From Streptomyces sp. NBC_00691 (GTDB lineage Bacteria; Actinomycetota; Actinomycetes; Streptomycetales; Streptomycetaceae): a DNA stretch of 64,000 nucleotides. The notes under the pieces are model-generated. The model searched no databases, was not told the origin of the DNA, and saw nothing but the letters and a program-made list of their open reading frames with translations. This document shows, in pieces, positions 16,091 to 24,822 of the stretch. The stretch is from contig NZ_CP109007.1 in assembly GCF_036226665.1 (NCBI RefSeq), positions 434,001 through 498,000 on the forward strand, written 5' to 3'. The first letter of the stretch is position 1. Every line of letters starts with the position of its first letter. The position numbers and the translations under genes are program-made.

Positions 16091-17497
16091 ATGTCCACGC
16101 CCCTGTCCCGCCGTGCCCTCGGCGGGGTCGCCGCCGGCGCCGCGGCCGCCGCCGCGCTCGGAGCCACCGCCCCCGCCGCACAGGCGGCGGCCACCGCGGC
16201 CGACCCGCGGGAGAGGCCCTTCCGCGCCGCGCACCCGCGCCGCCATTCCCGGCGGCCCAACATCCTCTTCATCCTGGGCGACGACCTCGGCTGGGCCGAC
16301 CTCTCCTCGTACGGCTCCCCGCACATCCGCACCCCCCACCTGGACCGCCTCGCCCGCGACGGCGTCCGCTTCACCGACGCCTACTCCGGCTCCGCCACCT
16401 GCTCCCCCACCCGATTCAGCCTCTACACCGGCCGCTACCCGGGCCGGACGAAGGGCGGACTGGCCGAGCCGATAGCCGACAGGTCCGTCGGCCTGGAACC
16501 CACCCATCCGACGCTCGCCTCACTCCTCCGGGACTCCGGCTACGCCACCGCCCTCATCGGCAAATGGCACTGCGGCTACCTGCCCGACTACTCCCCCACC
16601 CGTTCCGGATGGGACGAGTTCTTCGGCAACTTCGGTGGAGCCCTGGAGTACTACTCCAAGCTCGGCCTCGGCGGCGAGTACGACCTCTACGAGGGCGACG
16701 CCGAGTACAAGGACCTGCGCTACTACACCCGGATCCTCACCGAGCGCGCGAGCGAGTACGTCAGCCGCGACCACGACGAGCCCTGGCTGCTCAACCTGAA
16801 CTTCACCACCCCGCACTGGCCTTGGATCGCCGACGGAGACAAGGAGGCGAGCGACGAGATCGTCCGGCGCATCAAGGCCGGCGACCGCTCCGCCCTCTGG
16901 CACCAGGACGGCGGCTCCGTCGCGAAGTACCAGGAGATGGTCGAGGACCTCGACCGCTCGATCGGACAGGTCCTCAAGGCGCTGAAGCGCTCCGGCCAGG
17001 AGCAGGACACGCTCGTCTTCTTCGCCAGCGACAACGGCGGCGAGCGCTTCTCCTACAACTGGCCGCTCGCCGGCAACAAGGGCTCGCTCCAGGAGGGCGG
17101 CATCCGCGTGCCGTCGATCCTGCGCTGGCCCGCCAGGATCGACGGCGGCCAGGTCAGCGACCTGCCGGTGTTCTCGCCCGACTGGACGGCGACCCTGCTC
17201 GACCTGGCCGGGGCCCGCCCCCATCCCGCGTACCCCCTCGACGGCACCAGCATCGCCGGGCACCTGCTCCGCGGCGCCGACGTTCCCGAGCGGGATCTCT
17301 TCTGGCGGGTGCGGGGCGAGCGGGCGCTGCGCCGCGGCGACTGGAAGTACTACCGGGGCAAGTCCGGCCGCGACCAGCTCTTCGATCTGTCCGAGGACTC
17401 CCGTGAGCAGGCGGACCGGGCACCGTTCGAGCAGGCGCGACTCGCCGAGCTGCGGGCGGCCTGGGAACGGATCGACGCGGGGCTGCTCCGCTACTGA
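16091..17497 (+). CDS. Tat-exported sulfatase (formylglycine type)
   Basis: 468 residues from ATG 16091 with GGAG 6 bases upstream. The N-terminus is a twin-arginine signal (PLSRRALGGVAAGA, Ala-rich core to about residue 35). The sulfatase domain starts at RRPNILFILGDDLGWADLSSYG, whose Asp pair binds Ca. The active site is CSPTRFSLYTGRYPGR: Cys104 and Arg108 form C-x-P-x-R, where Cys is converted to formylglycine. KWHCGY and SDNGGE supply further metal and sulfate ligands. It should cleave sulfate esters outside the cell. No formylglycine-generating enzyme is in the window, so that must be elsewhere. Expression is probably controlled by the leader peptide upstream. Confidence 0.95.
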   Translation: MSTPLSRRALGGVAAGAAAAAALGATAPAAQAAATAADPRERPFRAAHPRRHSRRPNILFILGDDLGWADLSSYGSPHIRTPHLDRLARDGVRFTDAYSGSATCSPTRFSLYTGRYPGRTKGGLAEPIADRSVGLEPTHPTLASLLRDSGYATALIGKWHCGYLPDYSPTRSGWDEFFGNFGGALEYYSKLGLGGEYDLYEGDAEYKDLRYYTRILTERASEYVSRDHDEPWLLNLNFTTPHWPWIADGDKEASDEIVRRIKAGDRSALWHQDGGSVAKYQEMVEDLDRSIGQVLKALKRSGQEQDTLVFFASDNGGERFSYNWPLAGNKGSLQEGGIRVPSILRWPARIDGGQVSDLPVFSPDWTATLLDLAGARPHPAYPLDGTSIAGHLLRGADVPERDLFWRVRGERALRRGDWKYYRGKSGRDQLFDLSEDSREQADRAPFEQARLAELRAAWERIDAGLLRY

Positions 17498-17630
17498 GCC
17501 CGGCCGGCGAGTGGGCCGTACGAAGGGCGGTGCGCGGTTTTCCGGTGCTCCCCGTGTCCGGGCGGGTAAAGGGGCACGGGGCGGGGGTGTCCGATGGACT
17601 CGTCGAGTGCTGTGAGGAGCACGTCCGCCC

Positions 17631-18425
17631 ATGCTCATCGATCTGAGACGACGTACCGCGCTGGTCACCGGCTCCACCCAGGGGATCGGCGCCGCCATCG
17701 CCACCGGTCTGGCCCGGGCCGGAGCCCGCGTCGGCGTCAACGGGCGGACTCGGGAACGCGTCGAGCGGGCCGTCGCCCACCTGCGGGCCGAGGTCCCCGG
17801 CGCGGATCTGGTTCCGGTGGTCGCCGACGTCGCCACCGAGCAGGGCGCGCGGCTGGCCGCCGAGGTGCTGCCTCAGGTGGACATCCTGGTGAACAACCTC
17901 GGCGTCTTCGGCGAGGCCGACCCGCTGAAGATCAGCGACGACGAGTGGCGGCGCTACTTCGAGGTGAACGTCCTGGCCGCGGTGAGGCTCATCCGTCAGT
18001 ACCTTCCCGGCATGAGCGAGCGCGGCTGGGGGCGGATCCAGAACATCGCGAGCGACTCGGCCGTGGTGATCCCCGCCGAGATGATCCACTACGGCATGTC
18101 CAAGACAGCGCTTCTGGCGGTGACGCGCGGCTTCGCCAAGCAGGCGGCGGGGACGGGGGTCACCGTCAACTCCGTCATCGCCGGACCCACGCACACGGGC
18201 GGCGTGGAGCAGTTCGTGTACGAGCTGGTGGACCGCTCCCTGCCGTGGGACGAAGCACAACGCGTCTTCATGCGCGAGCACCGTCCGCAGTCCCTGCTGC
18301 AGCGGCTCATCGAGCCCGAGGAGATCGCCCACATGGTGGTCTACCTCGCCTCCCCGCAGGCGTCCGCCACCACCGGTGGCGCGCTGCGTGTGGACGGCGG
18401 GTACGTCGACTCCATCCTGCCGTAG
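17631..18425 (+). CDS. SDR-family NAD(P)-dependent oxidoreductase
   Basis: 264 residues. It is a classical short-chain dehydrogenase: cofactor motif TGSTQGIGAAIA near residue 13, NNLGVFGE, catalytic Ser in IASDSAVV, and YGMSKTALLAVTRGFAKQ with the Y-x-x-x-K pair. The C-terminal LASPQASATTGGALRVDGGY is typical. The Arg-rich segment after the glycine motif favours NADP. The substrate is unknown. It precedes the lanthipeptide synthetase on the same strand but is separated by about 225 bases and hairpins, so I do not count it in that cluster. Confidence 0.93.
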   Translation: MLIDLRRRTALVTGSTQGIGAAIATGLARAGARVGVNGRTRERVERAVAHLRAEVPGADLVPVVADVATEQGARLAAEVLPQVDILVNNLGVFGEADPLKISDDEWRRYFEVNVLAAVRLIRQYLPGMSERGWGRIQNIASDSAVVIPAEMIHYGMSKTALLAVTRGFAKQAAGTGVTVNSVIAGPTHTGGVEQFVYELVDRSLPWDEAQRVFMREHRPQSLLQRLIEPEEIAHMVVYLASPQASATTGGALRVDGGYVDSILP

Positions 18426-18430
18426 CGGAG

Positions 18431-18480
18431 GTACCGGCGCCGGGGGGCCGCCGCGGCCGGTACGGCGCGCCCTGGCGCGC
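18431..18480. terminator. Hairpins between the SDR and lanthipeptide genes
   Basis: GTACCGGC (18431-18438) pairs with GCCGGTAC (18456-18463), and directly after it GCGCGCC (18465-18471) pairs with GGCGCGC (18474-18480). They begin 5 bases past the SDR stop and probably end that transcript. Confidence 0.5.
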
Positions 18481-18651
18481 GGGCGCAGGGGCGTCGGTTC
18501 GTGAGCTTGCTTCTGCGCTGGGCGCACCTCTTGGCCGCGCCGTCGCGCTGTGCGCTCGCTGAATCAAGTGAATGCGGGCGGGGGCGTGTTGGTCCGCCGA
18601 TGTCGTCGGGAACCTTCTCGTCAGCGGACCTCACCGTCGAGAAGGAAGCCA

Positions 18652-21381
18652 ATGACGAGCCAGGTTACCGAAGTCGAACTGGAAGCCCTCCTCCACAAGG
18701 CGCTGCACGCCACGGGTACGGGCGCGCGCTGGTCGGCCGACTCGGACGAGATGTGGTGCCGTGTCACGCCCGAGTCGGGGACACGGCGTGAGCAGGGGTG
18801 GAAGCTGCATCTGTCGGCGACGGCCGCCTCCGCGCCGGCTGTCCTCGAGAAGGCCCTCGACGTGTTGCTCCGAGAGGAGTCGGCGTTCAAGTTCGCCCGG
18901 TCGCTCGACCAGGTGAGCGCGCTCAACTCCCGCGCCACGCCCCGGGGAAGCTCGGGCAAGTTCATCACCGTCTACCCGCGCTCCGACGCCGAGGCGGCCC
19001 GGCTCGCCCGCGAGCTGCACAGGGCCACGACGGGGCTGGCCGGCCCGCGGATCCTGTCCGACCAGCCGTACGCCGTGAACTCGCTGGTCCACTACCGGTA
19101 CGGCGCGTTCGTCGGCCGGAGGCGGCTCTCGGACGACGGTCTGCTGGTGTGGTTCATCGAGGACCCCGACGGCAATCCCGTGGAGGACAAGCGCACCGGC
19201 CAGTACTCTCCGCCCGCGTGGGCGGTCTCCCCCTTCCCTGCCACGGTCTCCGTCGTGCCGCGCGCGGCGGAGGGACAGGACGCGGCGGGAGGCACGGCCG
19301 CTCCGGTGCTGCTCGGTGGTCGTTTCGCGGTGCGGGAGGCGATCCGGCACACCAACAAGGGCGGCGTCTACCGGGGCCGCGACGTCCGTACGGACGCCCT
19401 CGTGGTGATCAAGGAAGCCCGGCCGCACGTGGAGGCCGACGCCTCCGGGTGCGACGTCCGTGACTGGCTGCGCGCCGAGGCCCGGACGCTGGAGAAGCTC
19501 AAGGGCACGGGACTGGCTCCGGAAGCGCTGGCGTTGTTCGAGCACGGCGGGCACCTCTTCCTGGCCCAGGAGGAGGTACCGGGCGTCACGCTGCGCACCT
19601 GGGTCGCCGAGCACTTCCGCGACGTCGGAGCGGAACGCTACCGGGTCGACGCCCTGGCCCAGGTCGAGCGTCTGGTCGAGCTGGTCGCCGCGGCCCACGC
19701 CCGAGGCTGTGTCCTGAGGGACTTCACACCCGGCAACGTCATGGTCCGCCCGGACGGCGAGCTGCGCCTGATCGACCTCGAACTCGCCGTCCTGGAGGAC
19801 GAGGCCGCCCTGCCGACCCGCGTGGGCACCCCCGGCTTCAGCGCCCCCGAGCGCCTGGCCGACGCACCCGTCAGTCCGACGGGCGACTACTACAGCCTCG
19901 GTGCCACGGTGTGCTTCGTCCTGGCCGGGAAGGTACCGAACCTGCTGCCCGAGGAGCCCGCCACCAGGACCGCGGAACAGCGGCTCGCCGACTGGCTGGC
20001 CGCCTGTACGGAGCCGCTCCGGCTGCCGGGCGACCTGGCGGCGACGGTCCTCGGGCTGATGAAGGACGACCCCGCCGAGCGGTGGGATCCCGACCGGGCG
20101 CGCGAGGCCCTCCGGCAGGCGGACCGGTCGCGGCCGCGGAGCCGCTCCGCACCGCGGGCGCCGCTGGACGACCGCCCCGACGGCAGCCTGGGCGAGGAGC
20201 GGCGCGACACGGCGGCGGGAATCGTGGACCAGGCGGTGGCGGGGATCGTGGACCATCTCGTCGCCTCGATGACGCCGGTGGACGAGGGCCGGCTGTGGCC
20301 CGTGTCCACCATGGCCGGGGAGACGGACCCCTGCACCGTGCAACAGGGCGCGGCCGGTGTCCTGGCCGTACTGACGCGGTACTGGGAGCTCACCGGTGAC
20401 GACCGCCTGCCCGAGGTGATCTCCACCGCGGGCCACTGGATCGCGGACCGCACCGACCTCCGCTCCACCCGCCCCGGTCTGCACTTCGGCGGACGCGGAA
20501 CGGCCTGGGCGCTGTACGACGCCGGGCGCGCCGTGGACGACCACGGGCTCATGGACCACGCGTCGGCTCTGGCGCTGGCTCCGCAGCAGTCGACACCCCA
20601 TCACGACATCACCCACGGCAGCGCGGGGAGCGGACTGGCCGCCGTCCATCTGTGGCACCGCACCGGTGATCCGCGCTTCGCCGAGCTGGCCGTCGACGCG
20701 GCCGACCGGCTCGTCGCCTCGGCGCAGCGCGGTGGGGACGGAGTGGGCTGGCCGGTACCCGCGGAGGCGGCCTCCCCGGACGGCGGCAATCGCTACCTCG
20801 GCTTCGCCCACGGAGCGGCCGGGATCGGCTGCTTCCTCCTCGCCGCCGCGACCGTCTCGCGGCGCCGGGAGCATCTGGACCTCGCGGTGGAGACCGGCGA
20901 ACACCTGCTGGCCCACGCCGTACTCACCGGCGAGGCCGCCCAGTGGCCCGCGCAGTCCGCGGACCCGCCCACGGCCCCGTACTGGTGCCACGGCTCGGCG
21001 GGCATCGGCACCTTCCTCGTCCGGTTGTGGCAGGCCACCGGGGACGACAGGTTCGGCGAACTCGCCCGCCGCAGCACCCATGCCGTCACCGAACGCGCCT
21101 CCCGCGCGGCCCTGGCCCAGTGCCACGGGCTCGCGGGCAACGGTGACTTCCTCCTCGACATGGCCGATGCCACGGGTGACCCCGTCCACCGGACCATGGC
21201 CGAGGACGTGGCCCGCCTCCTCGTCAGTGAGAGGGCCCACCGCCGCGCCCAGGTGGTCTTCCCCAACGAGTACGGGGACGTCTCGACCAGCTGGAGCGAC
21301 GGATCCGCCGGAATCCTGGCCTTCCTCCTGAGGATCCGGCACACAGACCCCCGGCACTGGATGGTCCAGCAGCCGGTCTGA
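18652..21381 (+). CDS. venL: Class IV lanthipeptide synthetase (LanL, VenL-like)
   Basis: 909 residues from ATG 18652, with GAAGGA just upstream. It has three domains in the LanL order. An N-terminal phosphothreonine/serine lyase region occupies about 1-200. A kinase lies at about 215-490, with VVIKEARP and RDFTPGNVMV around residue 357, and DLE in place of DFG. A LanC-like cyclase fills about 530-905. The cyclase keeps the zinc ligands Cys779 (YWCHGSAGIG), Cys824 and His825 (QCHGLAGNG). These ligands are lost in class III enzymes, so class IV is the right assignment. It should phosphorylate Ser/Thr of the precursor, eliminate phosphate, and close thioether rings with Cys. The precursor gene follows 45 bases later. 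Confidence 0.95.
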   Translation: MTSQVTEVELEALLHKALHATGTGARWSADSDEMWCRVTPESGTRREQGWKLHLSATAASAPAVLEKALDVLLREESAFKFARSLDQVSALNSRATPRGSSGKFITVYPRSDAEAARLARELHRATTGLAGPRILSDQPYAVNSLVHYRYGAFVGRRRLSDDGLLVWFIEDPDGNPVEDKRTGQYSPPAWAVSPFPATVSVVPRAAEGQDAAGGTAAPVLLGGRFAVREAIRHTNKGGVYRGRDVRTDALVVIKEARPHVEADASGCDVRDWLRAEARTLEKLKGTGLAPEALALFEHGGHLFLAQEEVPGVTLRTWVAEHFRDVGAERYRVDALAQVERLVELVAAAHARGCVLRDFTPGNVMVRPDGELRLIDLELAVLEDEAALPTRVGTPGFSAPERLADAPVSPTGDYYSLGATVCFVLAGKVPNLLPEEPATRTAEQRLADWLAACTEPLRLPGDLAATVLGLMKDDPAERWDPDRAREALRQADRSRPRSRSAPRAPLDDRPDGSLGEERRDTAAGIVDQAVAGIVDHLVASMTPVDEGRLWPVSTMAGETDPCTVQQGAAGVLAVLTRYWELTGDDRLPEVISTAGHWIADRTDLRSTRPGLHFGGRGTAWALYDAGRAVDDHGLMDHASALALAPQQSTPHHDITHGSAGSGLAAVHLWHRTGDPRFAELAVDAADRLVASAQRGGDGVGWPVPAEAASPDGGNRYLGFAHGAAGIGCFLLAAATVSRRREHLDLAVETGEHLLAHAVLTGEAAQWPAQSADPPTAPYWCHGSAGIGTFLVRLWQATGDDRFGELARRSTHAVTERASRAALAQCHGLAGNGDFLLDMADATGDPVHRTMAEDVARLLVSERAHRRAQVVFPNEYGDVSTSWSDGSAGILAFLLRIRHTDPRHWMVQQPV

Positions 21382-21426
21382 GCGGCAGCACGTCTGTCGC
21401 CAGCTCGCACAAAGAAGGAGAAACCC

Positions 21427-21582
21427 ATGGAGAACAACGAGATCGAACTGCTGGCCCGCCTCCACGCCCTTCCGGAGACCGACCCGGTCGGTGCCGACGG
21501 AGCGCCGTTCGCCGCGACGTGTGAGTGCGTCGGCCTGCTGACCCTCCTCAACACGGTCTGCATCGGCATCAGCTGCGCGTAG
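21427..21582 (+). CDS. venA: Class IV lanthipeptide precursor, venezuelin-like
   Basis: 51 residues, too short for most gene callers. GAAGGAG lies 6 bases before ATG 21427. The leader (MENNEIELLARLHALPETDP) has the ELLARLHALPE motif of this precursor group. The core region holds four Ser/Thr (T31, T39, T43, S49) and four Cys (C32, C34, C45, C50), as CECVGLLTLLNTVCIGISCA at the end. From memory the sequence is nearly that of venezuelin VenA, with about four changes, all in the leader half. The product should be a globular lanthipeptide with up to four thioether bridges. No leader peptidase gene is nearby. Confidence 0.95.
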   Translation: MENNEIELLARLHALPETDPVGADGAPFAATCECVGLLTLLNTVCIGISCA

Positions 21583-21595
21583 GACCGGCACCCAC

Positions 21596-21636
21596 CATCC
21601 GGCCGGCGGCCCACCCGGGAAGCCGCCGGCCGGATG
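21596..21636 (+). terminator. 15-bp hairpin between venA and venT
   Basis: CATCCGGCCGGCGGC (21596-21610) pairs perfectly with GCCGCCGGCCGGATG (21622-21636) across an 11-base loop, 13 bases after the precursor stop. It probably works as a partial terminator or 3' stabiliser, giving more precursor than transporter mRNA. Confidence 0.75.
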
Positions 21637-21671
21637 TCCCCAGGGCGAACCCGTAGACGAGGACCGACCCC

Positions 21672-22820
21672 ATGCAGCGACCCGCCGGTGCCGAGGACCG
21701 ATCAGACCCGATGCAGCCACCCGCCGGTGGCGACGAGCGCAGCCCCGCGACCCTCGTGACGGCCGCCGTCGCCGGTACGGCCGCCGCACCTCACGCTCCC
21801 GAGCCCGTGTACGCCATCAGCACACGCGGCCTGGTCAAGGGCTATCCGGGCCCGCACGGCACGACCACCCTCGCGGTACGCGGCCTGGACCTGGACGTGC
21901 CGCAGGGCGAGACCTTCGCCTTCCTGGGGCCCAACGGCGCGGGGAAGTCCACCACGATCGCCGTGCTCTGCGCCCTGGCCCGGCCCACCGCCGGTCACGC
22001 CGTCGTCGCCGGCGCCGACGTGCTCGGTCGGCCGCACGAGGTGCGGCGCCGGGTCGGCATGCTCTTCCAGCACAGTGCGCTGGACCCGGACCTCACGGCC
22101 GAACAGAACCTGTTCATCCACGCCCGCCTCTACGGGCTGTCCCGCCGCCGTACCCGATCGCGCGCCGCCGAGGTGCTCGAGACGGCCGGACTGGCCGACC
22201 GGCGGCGCTCCCCCGTACGCACCCTGTCCGGTGGCATGCGCCGCCGGCTGGAGATCGCCCGCGCTCTGCTGCACTCCCCCCGTGTGCTGTTCCTGGACGA
22301 GCCGACCACCGGACTCGACCCGCACGCCCGCGCCCGGGTCTGGGAGCATCTGCGCGCGCTGCGCGACCGGGACGGCAGCACGCTCTTCGTCACCACCCAC
22401 TACCTGGACGAGGCGGAGAACTGTGACCGCATCGCCATCATCGACCGCGGCCGCATTGTGGCGCGGGGCACGCCCCTCGCACTGAAGGCCGCGATCGGCG
22501 ACGACCTGGTCGTCCTGCGTACCGGCGACGACACGGCGGCACGACGGGTCGCGCGCGGCGTCGTTCCGCCGGACCGCGCCGTGACCGCGGACGCCGACGG
22601 AGTCTCCCTGCGGGTACCGGACGGCAGCACCTGGATCCCGCGCCTCTGCGCGGCCCTGCAACGCCACGGCATCGCCGTCCACGCCGCTTCCGCGGCCCCG
22701 CCCACGCTCGACGACGTCTTCTTCCACCACACCGGCCGCAGTCTCGACACCACCGGGCGCCGCCCCGCCGACCCCGTGCCCGCGTGCGCGAGCACGCCGG
22801 AAGCCGGTGGTCACCGATGA
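21672..22820 (+). CDS. venT: Lanthipeptide ABC transporter, ATP-binding protein
   Basis: 382 residues from ATG 21672 (GAGGA 8 bases upstream). It is a DrrA-type ATPase: Walker A GPNGAGKSTT, Q-loop in MLFQHSALDPDLTAEQNL, signature LSGGMRRRLEIARALL, Walker B VLFLDEPTTGLD, and switch His in VTTHYLDEAE. A C-terminal extension of about 100 residues is usual for this subgroup. The N-terminal 45 residues are extra and contain a repeated MQxPAG segment, so the native start may be further in. It should energise export of the lanthipeptide together with the next gene, which overlaps it by four bases. Confidence 0.93.
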   Translation: MQRPAGAEDRSDPMQPPAGGDERSPATLVTAAVAGTAAAPHAPEPVYAISTRGLVKGYPGPHGTTTLAVRGLDLDVPQGETFAFLGPNGAGKSTTIAVLCALARPTAGHAVVAGADVLGRPHEVRRRVGMLFQHSALDPDLTAEQNLFIHARLYGLSRRRTRSRAAEVLETAGLADRRRSPVRTLSGGMRRRLEIARALLHSPRVLFLDEPTTGLDPHARARVWEHLRALRDRDGSTLFVTTHYLDEAENCDRIAIIDRGRIVARGTPLALKAAIGDDLVVLRTGDDTAARRVARGVVPPDRAVTADADGVSLRVPDGSTWIPRLCAALQRHGIAVHAASAAPPTLDDVFFHHTGRSLDTTGRRPADPVPACASTPEAGGHR

Positions 22821-23725
22821 CGGACCTCACCGTCAGGACACCGGGCACGGCCGACGTTCCGGACGGCCCCGGTGTCCCGGGCGCTCCGCACGGCTCCGGC
22901 ATCCGCGGCAGCGGGCGGGCCGCCCGTCTCCGGCACGAACTGCGCGCGGTCCACGCCCTGGTCCACCGCGACCTGCTGCGCCTGGCGGGCCAGCGCACCC
23001 ACACCGCGCTGATGCTGCTCCACCCGATGCTCTACCTCCTCGTCCTGGGAGGCGGGCTGGCCGCCCTCATCCCCCGTTCCTCCCTGGGCGTCGGCTACCA
23101 GACCTACCTCTTCCCCGGCATGTTGATGATGACGGTGCAGACGCCGGCCATCATGGTCGGCATCCGGCTGATCACCGACCGGCAGAGCGGCTACGTGCGG
23201 GAGCTCCTCATGGCCCCCGTCAGCCGCGCCACCCTCCTCCTGGGGCACTGCGCGGGCGGCACCATGACGGCCACGGCGCAGGGCGCCGTGCTGCTGAGCC
23301 TCATCGGTGTGGTCGGCCTGCCCTACGACCCGCTCCTCCTGGTCCTGCTCCTCGGCGGCATGATCCTGGCCTCGTTCACCATCACCGCCCTGGCCCTGAC
23401 CCTGGCCGTGTCCCTCCGCCGGGCGGAGACGTTCCACACGCTCCTCGGCGTGGTCATGATGCCGCTGCTGTTCCTCTCCGGCGGCTTCTTCCCGCTGCAC
23501 TCCCTGCCCGGCTGGGCCCACGCCCTCGCCGCCGCCAACCCGCTCGCCTACGCGGTGGACCTGCTCCGCCGCTGCGTCACCCATCGCGTGCCCGGCCCGC
23601 AGGCCGCCTCCGGCATCGAATGGGCAGGCCGGCAGCCGCCCCTCCCTCTCGAAGCCGGTCTTCTCCTCGCCACCGGCGTCCTCGCCCTGCTCTGGGCCGC
23701 GCGACGCTTCAACCGTCCGGAGTGA
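22817..23725 (+). CDS. venH: Lanthipeptide ABC transporter, ABC-2 permease
   Basis: 302 residues from ATG 22817, which overlaps the venT stop as ATGA, so translation is coupled. About six membrane helices follow a 60-residue cytosolic N-terminus: LMLLHPMLYLLVLGGGLAAL, then YLFPGMLMMTVQTPAIMVG, the middle helices, MPLLFLSGGFFPLHSLP and LLLATGVLALLWAA. NPLAYAVDLLR is the usual ABC-2 motif. It should form the export channel with VenT. The gene ends 19 bases from a convergent transporter gene, closing the cluster. Confidence 0.92.
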   Translation: MTDLTVRTPGTADVPDGPGVPGAPHGSGIRGSGRAARLRHELRAVHALVHRDLLRLAGQRTHTALMLLHPMLYLLVLGGGLAALIPRSSLGVGYQTYLFPGMLMMTVQTPAIMVGIRLITDRQSGYVRELLMAPVSRATLLLGHCAGGTMTATAQGAVLLSLIGVVGLPYDPLLLVLLLGGMILASFTITALALTLAVSLRRAETFHTLLGVVMMPLLFLSGGFFPLHSLPGWAHALAAANPLAYAVDLLRRCVTHRVPGPQAASGIEWAGRQPPLPLEAGLLLATGVLALLWAARRFNRPE

Positions 23726-23744
23726 CCCGGCGCGCCGGTCGTGA

Positions 23745-24599
23745 TCAGGTCGTGCCGACTCCGCCGCGAGCCAGCGTGAACACCCCGGCGACGATCAGTG
23801 CCACCCCCGCGAGCTGGGGCAGCAGCCACCAGCCCGCCCGTACGTGCTCCTCGTACAGCAGGACGCCGAGGCACAGGCTCACGGTGGCGTCGCCGAGGGT
23901 CAGGGCGGGCTGCGAGGCGACGAGCGGACCTCCCTGCATGGCGTGTTCGAGCAGCAGGAGGGCCGCGATACCCGCCGCGCCGAAGGCATAGGTCTGCCAG
24001 GCCGTCAGGAAGGCGCCGATGCCGCCGTCGCCGAGGATGTGCATGGACGTCTTCATGAGGGCGGCGGTCAGGGCGTAGCAGATCGCCGTCGCGGCCCCGA
24101 GACAGCCGGCCCTCGCGCGCCCGGCCGGTCGGCGGAGTCCGACGACGGTGAGGGCCACCACGGCGACGGCGCAGGCCACCAGCACCGGAACCCAGCGGTC
24201 CACCGCCACATGGGTGCGGTTGCCGGTGGGCGAGGCGGCCATGAGCGCCACGCCGAGGCCGAGCACGACCCCGGCCACGGCGGCCCAGAGCCGGACGGGC
24301 AGTCGTTCCCGCGTCAGAAGGGTGGCGATCAGCAGGGCGAGGGGGAGTTCGAGGACGAAGAGCGGCTGTACGAGGGCCAGCGGCCCGGTCGCGAGGGCCG
24401 CCGCCTGTCCGACACCGGCCGCGATGACGGCGAGGATGCCGGCCAGCCACAGGGGACGGTGGAGCAGGTCGAGGATCAGTCCGGGCCGGAAGGAGTCGGA
24501 CTGCGGGACGGTGAGCGCCGCACGCCGCTGGAGCACCGTGGCCAGCGCGTTGCTGAACGCGGCGAACAGCGAGAAGAGGACCGGCAGGACGATGCCCAT
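23745..24599 (-). CDS. DMT/EamA-type membrane transporter
   Basis: 284 residues from ATG 24599 (GAGGA 7 bases upstream). About ten hydrophobic segments follow each other from the first residue (IVLPVLFSLFAAFSNALATVLQRRAAL). The pattern is that of the DMT/EamA superfamily with an internal duplication; GPLALVQPLFVLELPLALL and the late LGVLLYEEHVRAGWWLLPQLAGVALI are typical. The substrate is unknown; small metabolite efflux is possible. It converges on the lanthipeptide permease and is divergent from the PAS-phosphatase locus. Confidence 0.88.
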   Translation of the reverse strand: MGIVLPVLFSLFAAFSNALATVLQRRAALTVPQSDSFRPGLILDLLHRPLWLAGILAVIAAGVGQAAALATGPLALVQPLFVLELPLALLIATLLTRERLPVRLWAAVAGVVLGLGVALMAASPTGNRTHVAVDRWVPVLVACAVAVVALTVVGLRRPAGRARAGCLGAATAICYALTAALMKTSMHILGDGGIGAFLTAWQTYAFGAAGIAALLLLEHAMQGGPLVASQPALTLGDATVSLCLGVLLYEEHVRAGWWLLPQLAGVALIVAGVFTLARGGVGTT

Positions 24600-24822
24600 G
24601 GACCGATCCTCACCGGGACGGCCGCCGTCGAGGGGGCGACACCGGTCGGCGCCCGTACCGAGGACCCGGTCGGGCCAACGGTCGGGGAGCACGACGGTGT
24701 TCGCGAACGGTCCGGCGGGCCCCCTGGCCGTATGTCCATAGGGCCGAACGGGTGATGCGCCGCGGTCGTGGGGGACAGCACTCCGGCCGCCGCGACGCGT
24801 CCCTCCTATCGTGGAAGGGCAC

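Noticed and set aside
17631-18425. SDR as a tailoring enzyme of the lanthipeptide cluster
   Set aside because: Separated by hairpins and about 225 bases, and the known venezuelin set has no such gene in my recollection.
18631-21789. 1052-codon minus-strand frame across the lanthipeptide synthetase
   Set aside because: It is antisense to a clearly recognised gene; long antisense frames are normal in very GC-rich DNA.
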